Assembly: GCA_016712565.1 (NCBI GenBank)
Contig: JADJQU010000009.1
Location: 62,001-126,000, forward strand
Length of the DNA stretch: 64,000 nucleotides
DNA from: Planctomycetota bacterium
GTDB lineage: Bacteria; Planctomycetota; UBA1135; GCA-002686595
Reading direction: 5' to 3'
In this document: positions 45,201-54,654 of the stretch, one piece after another
How positions within the stretch are numbered: the first letter of the stretch is position 1
Layout of the letters: the number at the start of each line of letters is the position of its first letter
Program-made: the position numbers and the translations under genes
Notes under the pieces: model-generated
Told to the model about the DNA's origin: nothing
What the model saw: only the letters and a program-made list of their open reading frames with translations
Database searches by the model: none

Positions 45201-48200
45201 ATGCACTCCCCCCCTCTGCTGCGCTTTGCCCTCGCCCTGATCTGCGCCATGGCCGCGCTCTCTGCCTGCGCGGTGGACCCGGAGTCCCCCCGAACCGGGG
45301 AGCGGGCGCCCGCATCCCCCGTGGTCGGCCCCGCGAACGCCCCGGTGGACCTGGCCGCGCGCACGGCCCACCTCGACCGCGTCTCGAGGGCTTCCTACTG
45401 CGCCACCTGCCACCCGGAGGCGACGGCCGAGCACCGCATGAACACCCACGGCCGGGCCTTCACCGACGAGGAGGTGCGACTCGCGACCGCGCGATTCTCC
45501 ATCGACGGCTGCATCCCCTGCCACACGCCGAGGCCGGTGTTCGAGACCGGCATCGGAATGAACCCGAAGAAGCGCCTCGCGCACTTGGAGGAGGGCAATG
45601 ACTGCTTCTCCTGCCACGCCCGCAAGGGTTTCGACTTCTCGACCTTCGTCGGCGGCAAGGCGGAGTGCCGGGCGGCCTTCGACGAGCGCGTCTCCGAGGT
45701 CGAGGCCTGCGCCAGCTGCCACAAGAACCACGGCACTCCCTATCAATGGGAGAACGCGGAGCATGGCAAGCTCGCGGGCAACACCTGCGTCGACTGCCAC
45801 ATGCCCAAGGTCGTGCGCCCCGTGGCCGTCGGCGAGCCGGCGCGGGCAACCCGACGCCACACCTTCTTCGCCAGCCGCTCGGAATCGCAATTGCGACGCG
45901 CCTACGGCTACGACGCGCGCATCGACGGCAACGAGGTCGTGGTGACGATCGAGAATCGCGGCGCGGGCCACAATTTCCCCACCGAGCTCAAGCAGCGCGC
46001 CGTCGAATCGGTGGTGATCGTGCGCGACGCCGACGGAAACGAGGTCGTCAACACGCGGGTGGTCCATCGCGACCCCTACAAGCGCCCCTACGGACTGATG
46101 CTGCCGGTCAACACGCAAATCCCCTCGGGCGAATCGCGCGAGCACCGGGTTCCGATCACCGTGGCGAACGGCACGGTGGAGACCGCGCTGTACTACAAAC
46201 TCTACTTCCCCATCGAGGACGAGCATCCGACGCTCTCGCGACGCCTGGAGACGCGCATCCTGCCGTTCCACGACGTGACGCCCTCCACGCAGCCCGTCGA
46301 GAGCGCGCCCGAGCTCGACGCGCGCCTGCCCGAGGCGCTGCCGGCGGAAGCCGCCAGCCCGGGCAACCTGGTCGACTTCGCGCGGCCCAAGATCGGCAAG
46401 GTCGAGGTCGAGATCCCGGACGGCTCACAGGCGGGCGACGTGGCGAAGTTGATTGCGCTGTTCCAGTTCCCGGTCGGCGAGGCCAACCGCAAGGCCCAGG
46501 ACGTGCTGGTGTCCCTGGGCGCCAAGGCGACGCCCGAACTCGTGCTGGCCATGGGCTCCTGGGACGGCAAGACCTGGACCCAGGCGAAGAACGTCTTGGT
46601 CCGCATGGGCGATGCGGGCCGCAAGGCCGTCGTCGACGCCCTGGGCCACGGAGAGCTCTACGTGAAGCTCCATGCCCAGGAGACGCTGCCCAGGTTCGGC
46701 GACCTGGGCCCGGACCGCGCGGTCGCCATGGCCCACCTGGAACGCGGGCTCTCCTCCGAGGACGCGCTCGTGCGCGCCGGCTCGGCCTTGGGCCTGGGTC
46801 AGCTGCGCGCCGCGGACAAGGCGCCCCTGATCCGTCCGCTGCTCGATGAACTCGACTGGGACGTGTGCGCCACTGCCGCGCGGGCCCTCGGCATGCTGGG
46901 CGACGCACGGTCCCTGCCGCTCCTGCGCTCGACCTTCGAGCGGGTGAAGGTGAGCCCCGAAACGGCTCGCGACCTGGCCTGGGCCCTGGCCGCCCTGGGA
47001 GACGCATCGGGAATTCCGTTCCTGATGGACGGGCTGGATCACCCGGACGACCTGGTGCGCGAGTCGTTCTTCGAGGCCTACCTCGACGTGACGGGCACGA
47101 GCCGCTCCTACACGCCGCGCCTCGCCTCGGAGGACCGCCTGACCGCGCTCGCCGACCTGCGCAACTGGTGGGCGACGAAGGGTGGAACGCAGGCGTTGCG
47201 CGCGCCGCGCTCGATCTCGATCCCCGCCCAGCTGCGCGCCGAGGTGGAGAAGCTCGTCAAGGACGTCGGCGGCGACGACGTGCACGGGACCACCCCCGAG
47301 CAGGACGAGCGACTCGTCGCGCGCCTCCAGGAGATCGGCGCGGCGGCGACGCCGATGGTGGTCGACGGCCTCAAGTGGCCCTCGGGGTTCATGGCCAAGC
47401 GCACCTGCCTGCTGCGCGCGCTGGCGGCGTCGCCCGATCCGGACGCCCTCGCGGCGTTGATCGACGCCTCCCGCGACCCCCTGCCCCTGGTGGGCCTGTG
47501 GGCCGTGGAGGCCCTCGGCGCGCTGGCCGATCCGTCGGGCCTCGAGGCCGTCGCCCAGTTCGAACAGCGGATCGCGGGCCTCGCCGCGGCCGGGCGCCTG
47601 CCCCAGGACGTGGGCCCGTTGGACGTCGTGCGCTCGATCGCGGCCCGCGCACGGGCGCGCATGGGCGCCCCGGAAGGAGGCGAGACGCTGCTGGGCCTCC
47701 TGTGGAGTCGCCATCCGGGCGCTCGCGGGTCCGCCGAGCGCGCACTGTCCGAACTCTACGGCGAGGAGCACGCCAACGAACCCCCGGTCGCGGTCCTTGC
47801 GCGCCGGGCCCTGGCCGACTTGCCCCAGGATCGTGAGAGGGAGTTGGAGCGGCTGCGTCGCGAATGGGAAGGCCTCGTCACGCGGGCCGAGGAACAGGGC
47901 GGCGCCGCCCGGTCCTCCGCCGAGCGCCTGGCCGCCCTGGGTTCCTACGACCTGGCCGAGGCCGCCGTCGCTCGCTACGCGGCCCGCGACACGCGTGCCT
48001 GGGCCCAGGACTTCGAGCGCACGCACCTGGGCGCGGACGAGCTTTCGTCGCTGCTGGCACGGGACGCGGCCTGGCTCGCGGAGCGGCGCGAGCGGAACCT
48101 GCTCGATCCGGCGGAGCGCACCGGCTGGGACTTCTCCCTGCGGGGCAACGCGCGCGCGCGCCTGGACGCGAATGGACTGGCCTTCGAACTCGAGCCGGGG

Positions 48201-48626
48201 AGGACGGAGGCGGCCCTTTGGAGCTCGGCGGGGAGCATCGTCTTCGGCGCGAACGAGGCCTGGCGCGACTACGAGATCGAGCTCGAAGTCGAACTCGAAT
48301 CGGGCGGCCTCGGCCTGATCGACCGCTGCGGTCCGCTGAGTTCCGGCGACCTGACGACGGTGCTGCATGTGAAGGACAGCGCTCCGGAGGGGATGGAGAC
48401 CACCCGGGTACTCGTCCCGTCCGGGAAGCGCGTCCTGCTGCGCCAGCGGGTGTACGGCAGCCAGGTCGAACGCCGGGTGGAAGGCGCCCTGGAAGCGGTC
48501 GCCCTCTCAACGCCGATCCGCAGCGACGTTCGCGTCGGCGGCCTGGGCCTGAGGATTCCCGCCGGCACAAGACTCCGGATCTCGAAGCTCTCCGTGCGCG
48601 TGCTGCGCGTCGACACGGCGAACTAG
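45201..48626 (+). CDS. Pentahaem cytochrome c / HEAT-repeat / beta-sandwich fusion lipoprotein
   Basis: A 1141-residue exported protein with lipobox ALSAC. Five CxxCH haem sites lie in the first 210 residues: CATCH, CIPCH, CFSCH, CASCH and CVDCH, with distal histidines between them, as in cytochrome c554-type proteins. A beta domain follows (about 225-370, VVVTIENRGAGHNFPTE), then a long alpha-helical HEAT-like region (about 420-850). The last 170 residues form a jelly-roll similar to DUF1080/LamG glycan-binding domains (DYEIELEVELESGGLGLID). Electron transfer at the envelope is inferred. It starts 55 bp after sfsA and a sulfatase-like gene follows 39 bp on. Confidence 0.85.
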   Translation: MHSPPLLRFALALICAMAALSACAVDPESPRTGERAPASPVVGPANAPVDLAARTAHLDRVSRASYCATCHPEATAEHRMNTHGRAFTDEEVRLATARFSIDGCIPCHTPRPVFETGIGMNPKKRLAHLEEGNDCFSCHARKGFDFSTFVGGKAECRAAFDERVSEVEACASCHKNHGTPYQWENAEHGKLAGNTCVDCHMPKVVRPVAVGEPARATRRHTFFASRSESQLRRAYGYDARIDGNEVVVTIENRGAGHNFPTELKQRAVESVVIVRDADGNEVVNTRVVHRDPYKRPYGLMLPVNTQIPSGESREHRVPITVANGTVETALYYKLYFPIEDEHPTLSRRLETRILPFHDVTPSTQPVESAPELDARLPEALPAEAASPGNLVDFARPKIGKVEVEIPDGSQAGDVAKLIALFQFPVGEANRKAQDVLVSLGAKATPELVLAMGSWDGKTWTQAKNVLVRMGDAGRKAVVDALGHGELYVKLHAQETLPRFGDLGPDRAVAMAHLERGLSSEDALVRAGSALGLGQLRAADKAPLIRPLLDELDWDVCATAARALGMLGDARSLPLLRSTFERVKVSPETARDLAWALAALGDASGIPFLMDGLDHPDDLVRESFFEAYLDVTGTSRSYTPRLASEDRLTALADLRNWWATKGGTQALRAPRSISIPAQLRAEVEKLVKDVGGDDVHGTTPEQDERLVARLQEIGAAATPMVVDGLKWPSGFMAKRTCLLRALAASPDPDALAALIDASRDPLPLVGLWAVEALGALADPSGLEAVAQFEQRIAGLAAAGRLPQDVGPLDVVRSIAARARARMGAPEGGETLLGLLWSRHPGARGSAERALSELYGEEHANEPPVAVLARRALADLPQDRERELERLRREWEGLVTRAEEQGGAARSSAERLAALGSYDLAEAAVARYAARDTRAWAQDFERTHLGADELSSLLARDAAWLAERRERNLLDPAERTGWDFSLRGNARARLDANGLAFELEPGRTEAALWSSAGSIVFGANEAWRDYEIELEVELESGGLGLIDRCGPLSSGDLTTVLHVKDSAPEGMETTRVLVPSGKRVLLRQRVYGSQVERRVEGALEAVALSTPIRSDVRVGGLGLRIPAGTRLRISKLSVRVLRVDTAN

Positions 48627-48665
48627 CCCAGGGAAACACGGCCGACCGATACACTGTCGGGCGTC

Positions 48666-50084
48666 TTGGGCACGCTATCTTTCTGTCCGCTCGCCTGCGT
48701 GGTGCTCCTCGCCGCCTGCGGCGACGCGCGCCGGGGCCCCGCCCCCGACGCGCCCCGGCACGTGATCCTGGTGTCCATCGACACGCTGCGGGCGGATCGC
48801 GTCGGCGCCTACGGCTATGGCAGGCCGACCACGCCCTTCCTGGATTCTCTGGCGCGGCGGGGCGTGCTGTTCGAACAGCACATGGCGAATTCGAACAACA
48901 CGCTCTCCTCCCACGCGTCGATGCTGACCGGCCTCGTGCCGGTGGCCCACGGCACGCGGGACGGCGGGAGCGAGGCCACGCGCTTCGCCCTGGCGGACGG
49001 AGTCGAGACCCTGGCCGAGCGGCTGGGTTCGGCCGGCTACACGACCGCGTCGTTCACGGCCCACCCGGCCTGGCTGGCGCGTGGGTTCGGACTGGATCAG
49101 GGCTTCGACCATCTGGAATCCGAATGGTGGGGCGCGCCGAAGCTCTCCCAGGCTCTGCTGCGCTGGCTCGACGCGGACGCGCCCGAGAATCTGTTCCTGT
49201 TCCTGCACTTCTACGACGTGCACTCGGACATGGCGGGTGCCGGGGTCACGCTCCCCTACCAGGCCGAGCTTGATTTCGTGGAGCGCTTCGCCGGACCCCG
49301 ACCGGCCGACTTCACCGGGACCGTGCCGGGGAAGGACTACCAGTGCTGCTCGCGCTGGCTGGAAGCGGCCAACCGCGGTGAATTCCAGGTCTCGCCCGAG
49401 GCGCGTGACTACGTCAGCGGGCTCTACGACGCCGGTCTTGCCCAACTGGACCGCGACCTGGGCCGCCTGTTCGCCGAACTGCACCGCCGCGGCTACCTGG
49501 AGGGCGCCCTGATCGTAGTCACTTCCGACCACGGCGAAGAGTTCCTGGAGCACGGCAGGTTCATGCACGGCGGTTTCCACGACGAGATCGCGCGCGTTCC
49601 GCTGATTGTCGTGCCGCCCCTGGGCACGGCGGTGGCGCGCCGCACGGTCAGCGCCGTGACACGCTCCATCGATCTGGCGCCCACCCTGGCGGACTTCGCG
49701 GGCAGCGCGGGGCTCGGCGCCGGCCGGTCCCTGCGCGAGGCGATCACCACGGGTGCGGCGATCGAGGACGGCGAAGTGATGTTCCTGGAGTCCGTGCTCC
49801 GCTCACGGGACGAGCACGGGCCGTTCCGGCTGTTCGACGACGCCTCGCGCGCGCACCTGTGGGATCTGGCCGCGGACCCGCGGGAGTCGCAGGACCTTCT
49901 GGCCCGGGATCCCGACCCCACCACGGCGGCCCGCGCCGAAACCGCCCGCAACCACCTCGCCCTGCTGCGCCGCCTGGCCGGGGAGCACGATGCGCGCGTG
50001 CGAGCCAGCTCCCGCACCGGCGCCGCGGCCCTCTCCGCGGAGGAGGAGGCCAGACTGCGCGCCCTCGGCTACGGCGGCCGCTAG
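48666..50084 (+). CDS. Sulfatase-superfamily lipoprotein with Ser/Thr at the nucleophile site
   Basis: A 472-residue alkaline-phosphatase-fold protein. It starts at TTG 48666, and the signal ends in LLAAC. Metal sites are ILVSIDTLRADRVGAYGYGRPTTP and VVTSDHGEEFLEHG. The sulfatase signature is replaced by NNTLSSHASMLTG, with Thr or Ser instead of Cys, so it is not a formylglycine sulfatase. The C-terminal WDLAADPRESQDL is typical of the family. It follows the cytochrome fusion after 39 bp and may be co-transcribed. Substrate unknown. Confidence 0.82.
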   Translation: MGTLSFCPLACVVLLAACGDARRGPAPDAPRHVILVSIDTLRADRVGAYGYGRPTTPFLDSLARRGVLFEQHMANSNNTLSSHASMLTGLVPVAHGTRDGGSEATRFALADGVETLAERLGSAGYTTASFTAHPAWLARGFGLDQGFDHLESEWWGAPKLSQALLRWLDADAPENLFLFLHFYDVHSDMAGAGVTLPYQAELDFVERFAGPRPADFTGTVPGKDYQCCSRWLEAANRGEFQVSPEARDYVSGLYDAGLAQLDRDLGRLFAELHRRGYLEGALIVVTSDHGEEFLEHGRFMHGGFHDEIARVPLIVVPPLGTAVARRTVSAVTRSIDLAPTLADFAGSAGLGAGRSLREAITTGAAIEDGEVMFLESVLRSRDEHGPFRLFDDASRAHLWDLAADPRESQDLLARDPDPTTAARAETARNHLALLRRLAGEHDARVRASSRTGAAALSAEEEARLRALGYGGR

Positions 50085-50152
50085 CGGGCGGGGCCGGACG
50101 CGCTCCCCCGCCGCCAGACCGGGAAATCCCGCAGGGGAACTGCCGGGTCACC

Positions 50153-50338
50153 CTCTAGCCCGACTTATTCATGAGCTTTGAGCGAAACCCACGACAAAGC
50201 CTGGCCGGCAAGGCGCGACGACGCGTTCTCCCGCAGGCGACCTGCAGGTCGCAGAGGACCGAATGCGTTGGCGCAACGCAGTCCGGACGGGCTTGGGCGG
50301 GGGTTGGAGCCGAAGCTCATGAATAGGTCGGGCTAGAG
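50153..50338. mobile_element. MITE-like inverted-repeat element, 186 bp
   Basis: The ends 50153-50178 and 50313-50338 are 26-bp inverted repeats with one mismatch. Between them is a non-coding, strongly structured stretch with a perfect 16-bp palindrome (50237-50252) and a further small hairpin near 50275. There is no transposase, so it would be moved in trans. Its right end overlaps the stop codon (50333-50335) of the following minus-strand gene, which suggests insertion at or past that gene's original end. Clear target duplications were not identified. Confidence 0.6.
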
Positions 50339-51379
50339 CGAGACGCCGTACTCGTCGTCGCCGATCGGATACTGGGGCCCCCCCGGTCCGCCGATCGCGC
50401 CCTTCCACGGGTCGGGACGCGGCAGGGGCTGGACCACGCGCACGCTGACCTGCAGGGCGGCGTGGTAGCCGGCACCCCGGATCAAGGTGCGCGCGAGCAG
50501 CGCCAGGAGCGTCAACAGGAACAGGAACAGCACCGGCATCCAGTCGCCGGGCGCTCCGAGCCCGCCCTGGAGCACCTTGGAGACCATGGCGATGCCCTGG
50601 AGCACGAGGAGTTCCACGACGAACAAGGACAGTTGCGGCTCCAGCGTGCGCACCGGGTGGCGCACCATCGTCCACCACGTGCAAACGCCCGCCCACACGG
50701 CCGAGTGCGTGTCCTGCAGCGCGAGGCGGGCCCGCGTGTAGGTGCCCCAAGTCATCACCAGACCGAAGGCCAGTGCGTACAGGCCGTCCTGGACCCAGGT
50801 GATCCGCAGCGCCGAGAGCTCCGACGTCAAGACCTCGAGGTTGCCGTCGACCGCGCCGAACAGGGCTCCCATGGCCCAGTTCCAGGGCGCGCCGTAGAGG
50901 GCCCAGCCCGCCAGGTGCAGCCACAAGAGCGAGAGCGGGATCACCCGGGCGAAGCGGAAGAAGAAGCGCGAAGCGCCGTGGAAGAAGCGCTGCACGGAGT
51001 GTCCGTGGGTCCGCTCCAGGAACACCTGCAACCAGCCGCCGGCGGTGAAGGCGCCCGCCAACATGGCCAGCAGGGCGAGCGCCGCGCCGCTTCCGCCCGC
51101 CGCCGCGGAGAACTCGCCTCCCGCCAGGGCGTGGTCGAAGCGGAAGGTCTCGCTCAATTCTCGGATCTGCGTTCCCGGCTCGTAGCGATCCGCGAGCCGG
51201 CTCTCGAACCAGTCGAACCAGGGAGCCGCGGCCACCAGGGCCAGCAACCCCGTCAGTCCCGCCCCGAGGATCCAGATCGGCGGGCGGCTCGCGGTGACCC
51301 GCAAGGCGCGCAGGAACACGGGCTTGCCCGTGGTCGCGATGGAAGGCGCCGGTTCGCCGCGCAGTGCGTCGCTAGCCAC
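50333..51379 (-). CDS. Polytopic membrane protein coupled to an M1 peptidase gene
   Basis: A 348-residue protein with about six hydrophobic segments (for example IWILGAGLTGLLALVAAAPW, ALLAMLAGAFTAGGWLQVFL and VLFLFLLTLLALLAR). No family was recognised. It probably starts at GTG 51379, which overlaps the stop of the M1 peptidase gene by 8 bp, so the two are translationally coupled and may act together at the membrane. Its own stop lies in the end of the MITE-like element; the final residues YGVSL may have been altered by that insertion. Confidence 0.65.
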   Translation of the reverse strand: MASDALRGEPAPSIATTGKPVFLRALRVTASRPPIWILGAGLTGLLALVAAAPWFDWFESRLADRYEPGTQIRELSETFRFDHALAGGEFSAAAGGSGAALALLAMLAGAFTAGGWLQVFLERTHGHSVQRFFHGASRFFFRFARVIPLSLLWLHLAGWALYGAPWNWAMGALFGAVDGNLEVLTSELSALRITWVQDGLYALAFGLVMTWGTYTRARLALQDTHSAVWAGVCTWWTMVRHPVRTLEPQLSLFVVELLVLQGIAMVSKVLQGGLGAPGDWMPVLFLFLLTLLALLARTLIRGAGYHAALQVSVRVVQPLPRPDPWKGAIGGPGGPQYPIGDDEYGVSL

Positions 51380-53702
51380 CCAGTCCGCCTTGGAAATGCA
51401 GCGCGTGCACGGCGCGCGAGAAGGCGCGCTCCGCCCAACGCCAGGGCGCCACGCGATCCCGTTCCGCGTACCACCGGTTGTTCGAGAGGTCCTGGTCCAG
51501 GAAGTAGCCGTGGTCGGGGTCGACCGCCACACGGGTGCACTTCAGCGGGTGGGTGCGCACGAATCGCTTCCAGGGGGAAGCCTCCTGCTCTTCCCGGGTC
51601 CAGCGCACCGTTTCGCTGCTGCCGTCCTCGAACGTCCAGCGCACGTCCACGGGCAGGCACAGGCTGCCCCGGCGGGTCACCAGCACGTCGAGTTCGAACT
51701 CCCCGGCGGCGGCTGGGTCCCGTGAACCGTCGCGATGCTCGAATGCCGCACCGGGCGCCGGCTGGAAGAAGCCGATGGGTCGCGGAGCAGGGCGCTCGCT
51801 GACCGTCACCGCCCAGTCGACCGTGCCGGTCCCGCGCAGCAGCGCGTCGAAGTACCAGCCGAGATCGGCCTCTGCCCCGGCGCTGAACTCGCGCTCGAAA
51901 TCGGCGCCGGTGGCGTGCTGGAAGCGCATGGCGTCGGCGTAGCGCCGCAGCCCGCGCAGAAAGCGCGCCTCACCGTCCTGGCCCAGCACCGCCGGCAGCG
52001 AGCGCAGCATCACCGCGGGCTTGAAGTAGGAGTTGGCCCGGTAGCTTTCCCGCGAACGGTAGTTCCAGGAAGCGCCCAGGGTCTCGATGGGCGGCTCGGC
52101 GACGTAGCGGTTTCGATCGCTCCAGCGCGGATCGGTGTGGGTGCGCACGAAGGTGAGCGCCGGCTGGTCCCGCCAGAAGTCCACGAACCCCGAATCGCGC
52201 AGGGGTTCGAAGCGAAAATCCACGAAGGGCACGCCGATCGCCCGGGCGCCCAGCAGCCCCCCCAGCAGGCTGTCGCTCGTGACCGGGAAGGGACTGACGG
52301 CCGGGAAGCGGAGACCGGAGTAGGCCGTGCTCTCGCGCCGGCGGCCGTAGCGCATCACCTGCGCCTCGCTGTCGGCCCAGGAATTGAGCCCCTCGTCGAG
52401 CCAGGCTTCCTCGAACTCGTTGTTGGCCAGGATCCCGTGGAAGAACTGGTGGCCGCACTCGTGGATCACCGTGGGCTCGAAGTCGAGCAGGCGTTCGTCG
52501 GTGAACAGGTTCGACCCGCAGGTGAAGAGCAGCGGGTACTCCATGCCACCCGCCTCGCCGCCCCCGTGGGGCGGGTCCAGCACCGTGAGCCGGTCGAAGG
52601 GGTAGGTCCCGACGCGCAGGCCGTAGAAGAACAGCGCCGTGGACGCGGCCTCGAAATGGCGCTGCCACAGGTGCTCGCGCTCGGGCTGCATCAGCACGGT
52701 GATCTCGACGTCGGAAAGGCCGATGTCGCGCTCCGGACCCAGGGCAGCCTGAACCCGCGCCACCTCCTCGGGGTAGCGCCGGCGCCACTCGTCATAGTGG
52801 AACGTCGCCCGCCGCGGCTTGACGTCGGGGTCGGCGGCCCAGACGAAGTCGTGGACCAGCAGCGGACGACCGCCCGCTCCGGGCGCCGGGTCCATCCGCG
52901 CGCGCTCGGCCGCCGAGGGCGCTTGGAACCGCACGATCACGCGCTCGCCGCGCCGCTCGGAGGGCGTGTTCATGGTCCCCGAGGAGAACACGCGGCCGTC
53001 GTAGCGGGCGGGCAGGTCGAGCTCGACGTCGTAGGTGCCCCAATTGCCGAAGAACTCGGTGTGCATGTGGAACTCGTGGCAGTTCCACCCGCGTCCCGCC
53101 TGGTAGACCCCGAGCTTGGGGAACCAGTGGGCGATCATCAGGAAGTCGTCCTTGTGCCCCGTTCGGCGGCGAACGCGGGGCACCTGGGACTCCCACTTCA
53201 CGGTGACGTTGACCGTGGCCCCCGGCGCGAGCGGCGTCGCGAGGTCCACCGAGAACACGCTCAGGTCCTCGGGCGAGCCCCCCTCCGGCCGGCGGTAGCG
53301 CAGGGTTCCGATGCGCTCCTCTCCCTCGACGAGCACCGACACGATCCGCTGCCAGCCCCATTCGGAGTCCTGGGCCGTGCCGGCCAGCATCGGGTGCTGC
53401 CTCAGCTTGCCCTGGGACTCCGTGAGGAACGTGCTTCCATTGTTGGCGAAGGCGTTCCAGTACAGGTGGAACCAGAGGTCGGGGACGGTGTCGGGCGTGG
53501 AGTTGGTCCAAACCTGGGTCACGGTCCCGTCGAGGCGGCGCTCCACCTCGCCATAGGCGGCCTCGATGCGGGTGTCCACCCGGGGGACGCCGGGGGACGC
53601 CGCCTCCCCCGCCGGGGCGAGGTCGGCCCCAGGGGCCCCGAGGCCACCGAAGAGCAACGCCGAGGCCTGGAGAAACCTGCGTGCCCCGTCCCCGAAGACC
53701 AT
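51372..53702 (-). CDS. M1-family metallopeptidase (exported)
   Basis: A 776-residue protein. The zinc site is VIHECGHQFFHG (HExxH) with the downstream Glu in EEAWLDEGLNSW. GGMEYPLLF takes the place of the exopeptidase GxMEN motif, so a strict aminopeptidase role is uncertain. The N-terminal beta domain (about 50-330) has YDVELDLPARYDGRVFSSG. A signal-like stretch begins at MVFGDGARRFLQASALLFGG. The start at 53702 gives this N-terminus; the open frame upstream is not conserved. The gene overlaps the following membrane-protein gene. Confidence 0.88.
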   Translation of the reverse strand: MVFGDGARRFLQASALLFGGLGAPGADLAPAGEAASPGVPRVDTRIEAAYGEVERRLDGTVTQVWTNSTPDTVPDLWFHLYWNAFANNGSTFLTESQGKLRQHPMLAGTAQDSEWGWQRIVSVLVEGEERIGTLRYRRPEGGSPEDLSVFSVDLATPLAPGATVNVTVKWESQVPRVRRRTGHKDDFLMIAHWFPKLGVYQAGRGWNCHEFHMHTEFFGNWGTYDVELDLPARYDGRVFSSGTMNTPSERRGERVIVRFQAPSAAERARMDPAPGAGGRPLLVHDFVWAADPDVKPRRATFHYDEWRRRYPEEVARVQAALGPERDIGLSDVEITVLMQPEREHLWQRHFEAASTALFFYGLRVGTYPFDRLTVLDPPHGGGEAGGMEYPLLFTCGSNLFTDERLLDFEPTVIHECGHQFFHGILANNEFEEAWLDEGLNSWADSEAQVMRYGRRRESTAYSGLRFPAVSPFPVTSDSLLGGLLGARAIGVPFVDFRFEPLRDSGFVDFWRDQPALTFVRTHTDPRWSDRNRYVAEPPIETLGASWNYRSRESYRANSYFKPAVMLRSLPAVLGQDGEARFLRGLRRYADAMRFQHATGADFEREFSAGAEADLGWYFDALLRGTGTVDWAVTVSERPAPRPIGFFQPAPGAAFEHRDGSRDPAAAGEFELDVLVTRRGSLCLPVDVRWTFEDGSSETVRWTREEQEASPWKRFVRTHPLKCTRVAVDPDHGYFLDQDLSNNRWYAERDRVAPWRWAERAFSRAVHALHFQGGLGG

Positions 53703-54169
53703 GGGGCCATCTTGCGCCCGGGCGCGCCGGGTGCAAGGGAACTGCGACGTAACCCATTGACCAGGAGAGGATTGGGGCGGAACTTCGCCGGGACCGGGCG
53801 CCCGGGGCCCCGCGGACCCGGCTGTCCCTTGGGGCATGCCGGACGGGACCGGGACGGGGCCCGCGGGTCGGGGTGGGGCCTTGGCCAGGAGGCTCCTGGC
53901 AGGGCGCGAAGGACTGTCCCTCCTGTAGAAACGCCATAAACTGCTGACCACCATATACTTACGGTCATCGAACCGATTCCGCCCGACGCCGCGCTCAGGT
54001 CGCGGCCCGATCCTCCGACAACCGTCCTGGTACCCCGCACCGGGGCGCCATCCCAGGTTCGGCCCAAACGGGCCGGGCGCGACCAAGATTCGCGCTCATC
54101 CTCCCCCTGGCGATGTCGATAACGGAGCAGGACCTCGAACCTGGCCCCCTGGGCCTGGAGCCAACGACC
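53703..54169. other. Divergent intergenic region upstream of the M1 peptidase and flgM-like genes
   Basis: A 467-bp gap with no credible gene. It contains an unusually AT-rich patch (53930-53975) with TATACT at 53954-53959, listed separately as a candidate -10 element. Confidence 0.5.
53954..53959 (+). promoter_or_regulatory. Candidate -10 element
   Basis: TATACT inside the only AT-rich patch of this gap, about 210 bp before the flgM-like gene. No good -35 box at 16-18 bp was found, so the call is weak; the patch could act in either direction. Confidence 0.25.
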
Positions 54170-54583
54170 ATGGAGATTCGCAACAACGCCTCGGGAAACA
54201 ACCCCCGCATCGACTTCACGCAGTCGATCCGCAAGTCCATCAGCGACACCGCCCCGGTCGAGCCCGCAAAGACGAAGCAGCCCGCCGCGGCCGCCGATCT
54301 GCCGGTCAACCCCAAGCGCATCAAGAACGCCCGGGCTGCCTTCCATGCGGAGCAGTCGGTCCTGAAGCGCGTGCGCGACGCCCGCGATCGCTACGAGAAG
54401 GAGCACGCCAACGACAACGTCTCGGTTTCGGCCGAGGCCCAGGAGCTGGCGAGGGCCGCCGCGGCGCCCGCCGCCGACCGCTCGGCGCGGGTCTCCGAGC
54501 TGAAGGTCGAGCACGCCTCCGGGCGTCTGGACGTCAACGGGATGGTGGCCGAAGCGGCCTACCGGATGCTCAGCGGCGAGTAG
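54170..54583 (+). CDS. FlgM-like anti-sigma-28 factor
   Basis: A 137-residue protein. The C-terminal 60 residues resemble FlgM: VSVSAEAQELARAAAA, then RSARVSELKVEHASGRLDVNG and MVAEAAYRML, matching the conserved arrangement that binds FliA. The N-terminus (MEIRNNASGNNPRID) is polar and likely disordered, as in FlgM. GGAG stands about 10 bases before ATG 54170, which favours it over the ATG at 54113. FlgM holds sigma-28 inactive until the flagellar hook is finished. No other flagellar gene is in the window, so the assignment relies on the sequence pattern alone. Confidence 0.65.
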   Translation: MEIRNNASGNNPRIDFTQSIRKSISDTAPVEPAKTKQPAAAADLPVNPKRIKNARAAFHAEQSVLKRVRDARDRYEKEHANDNVSVSAEAQELARAAAAPAADRSARVSELKVEHASGRLDVNGMVAEAAYRMLSGE

Positions 54584-54604
54584 TCCGCTCCGAAGCGAAT
54601 CTCA

Positions 54605-54645
54605 CGGGCACGCGGCTCGTCCCTCGGGGATGGGCAGCGTGCCCG
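54605..54645 (+). terminator. Hairpin after the flgM-like gene
   Basis: A perfect 9-bp stem (54605-54613 with 54637-54645) with an inner TCCC/GGGA pairing. It lies 21 bp after the flgM-like stop and 9 bp before the stop of the convergent gene. Confidence 0.6.
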
Positions 54646-54654
54646 CTGCTTTGG

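Noticed and set aside
46425..48368. Minus-strand open frame of 647 codons opposite the cytochrome/HEAT fusion
   Set aside because: Antisense shadow; haem motifs, the HEAT pattern and signal peptide are on the plus strand.
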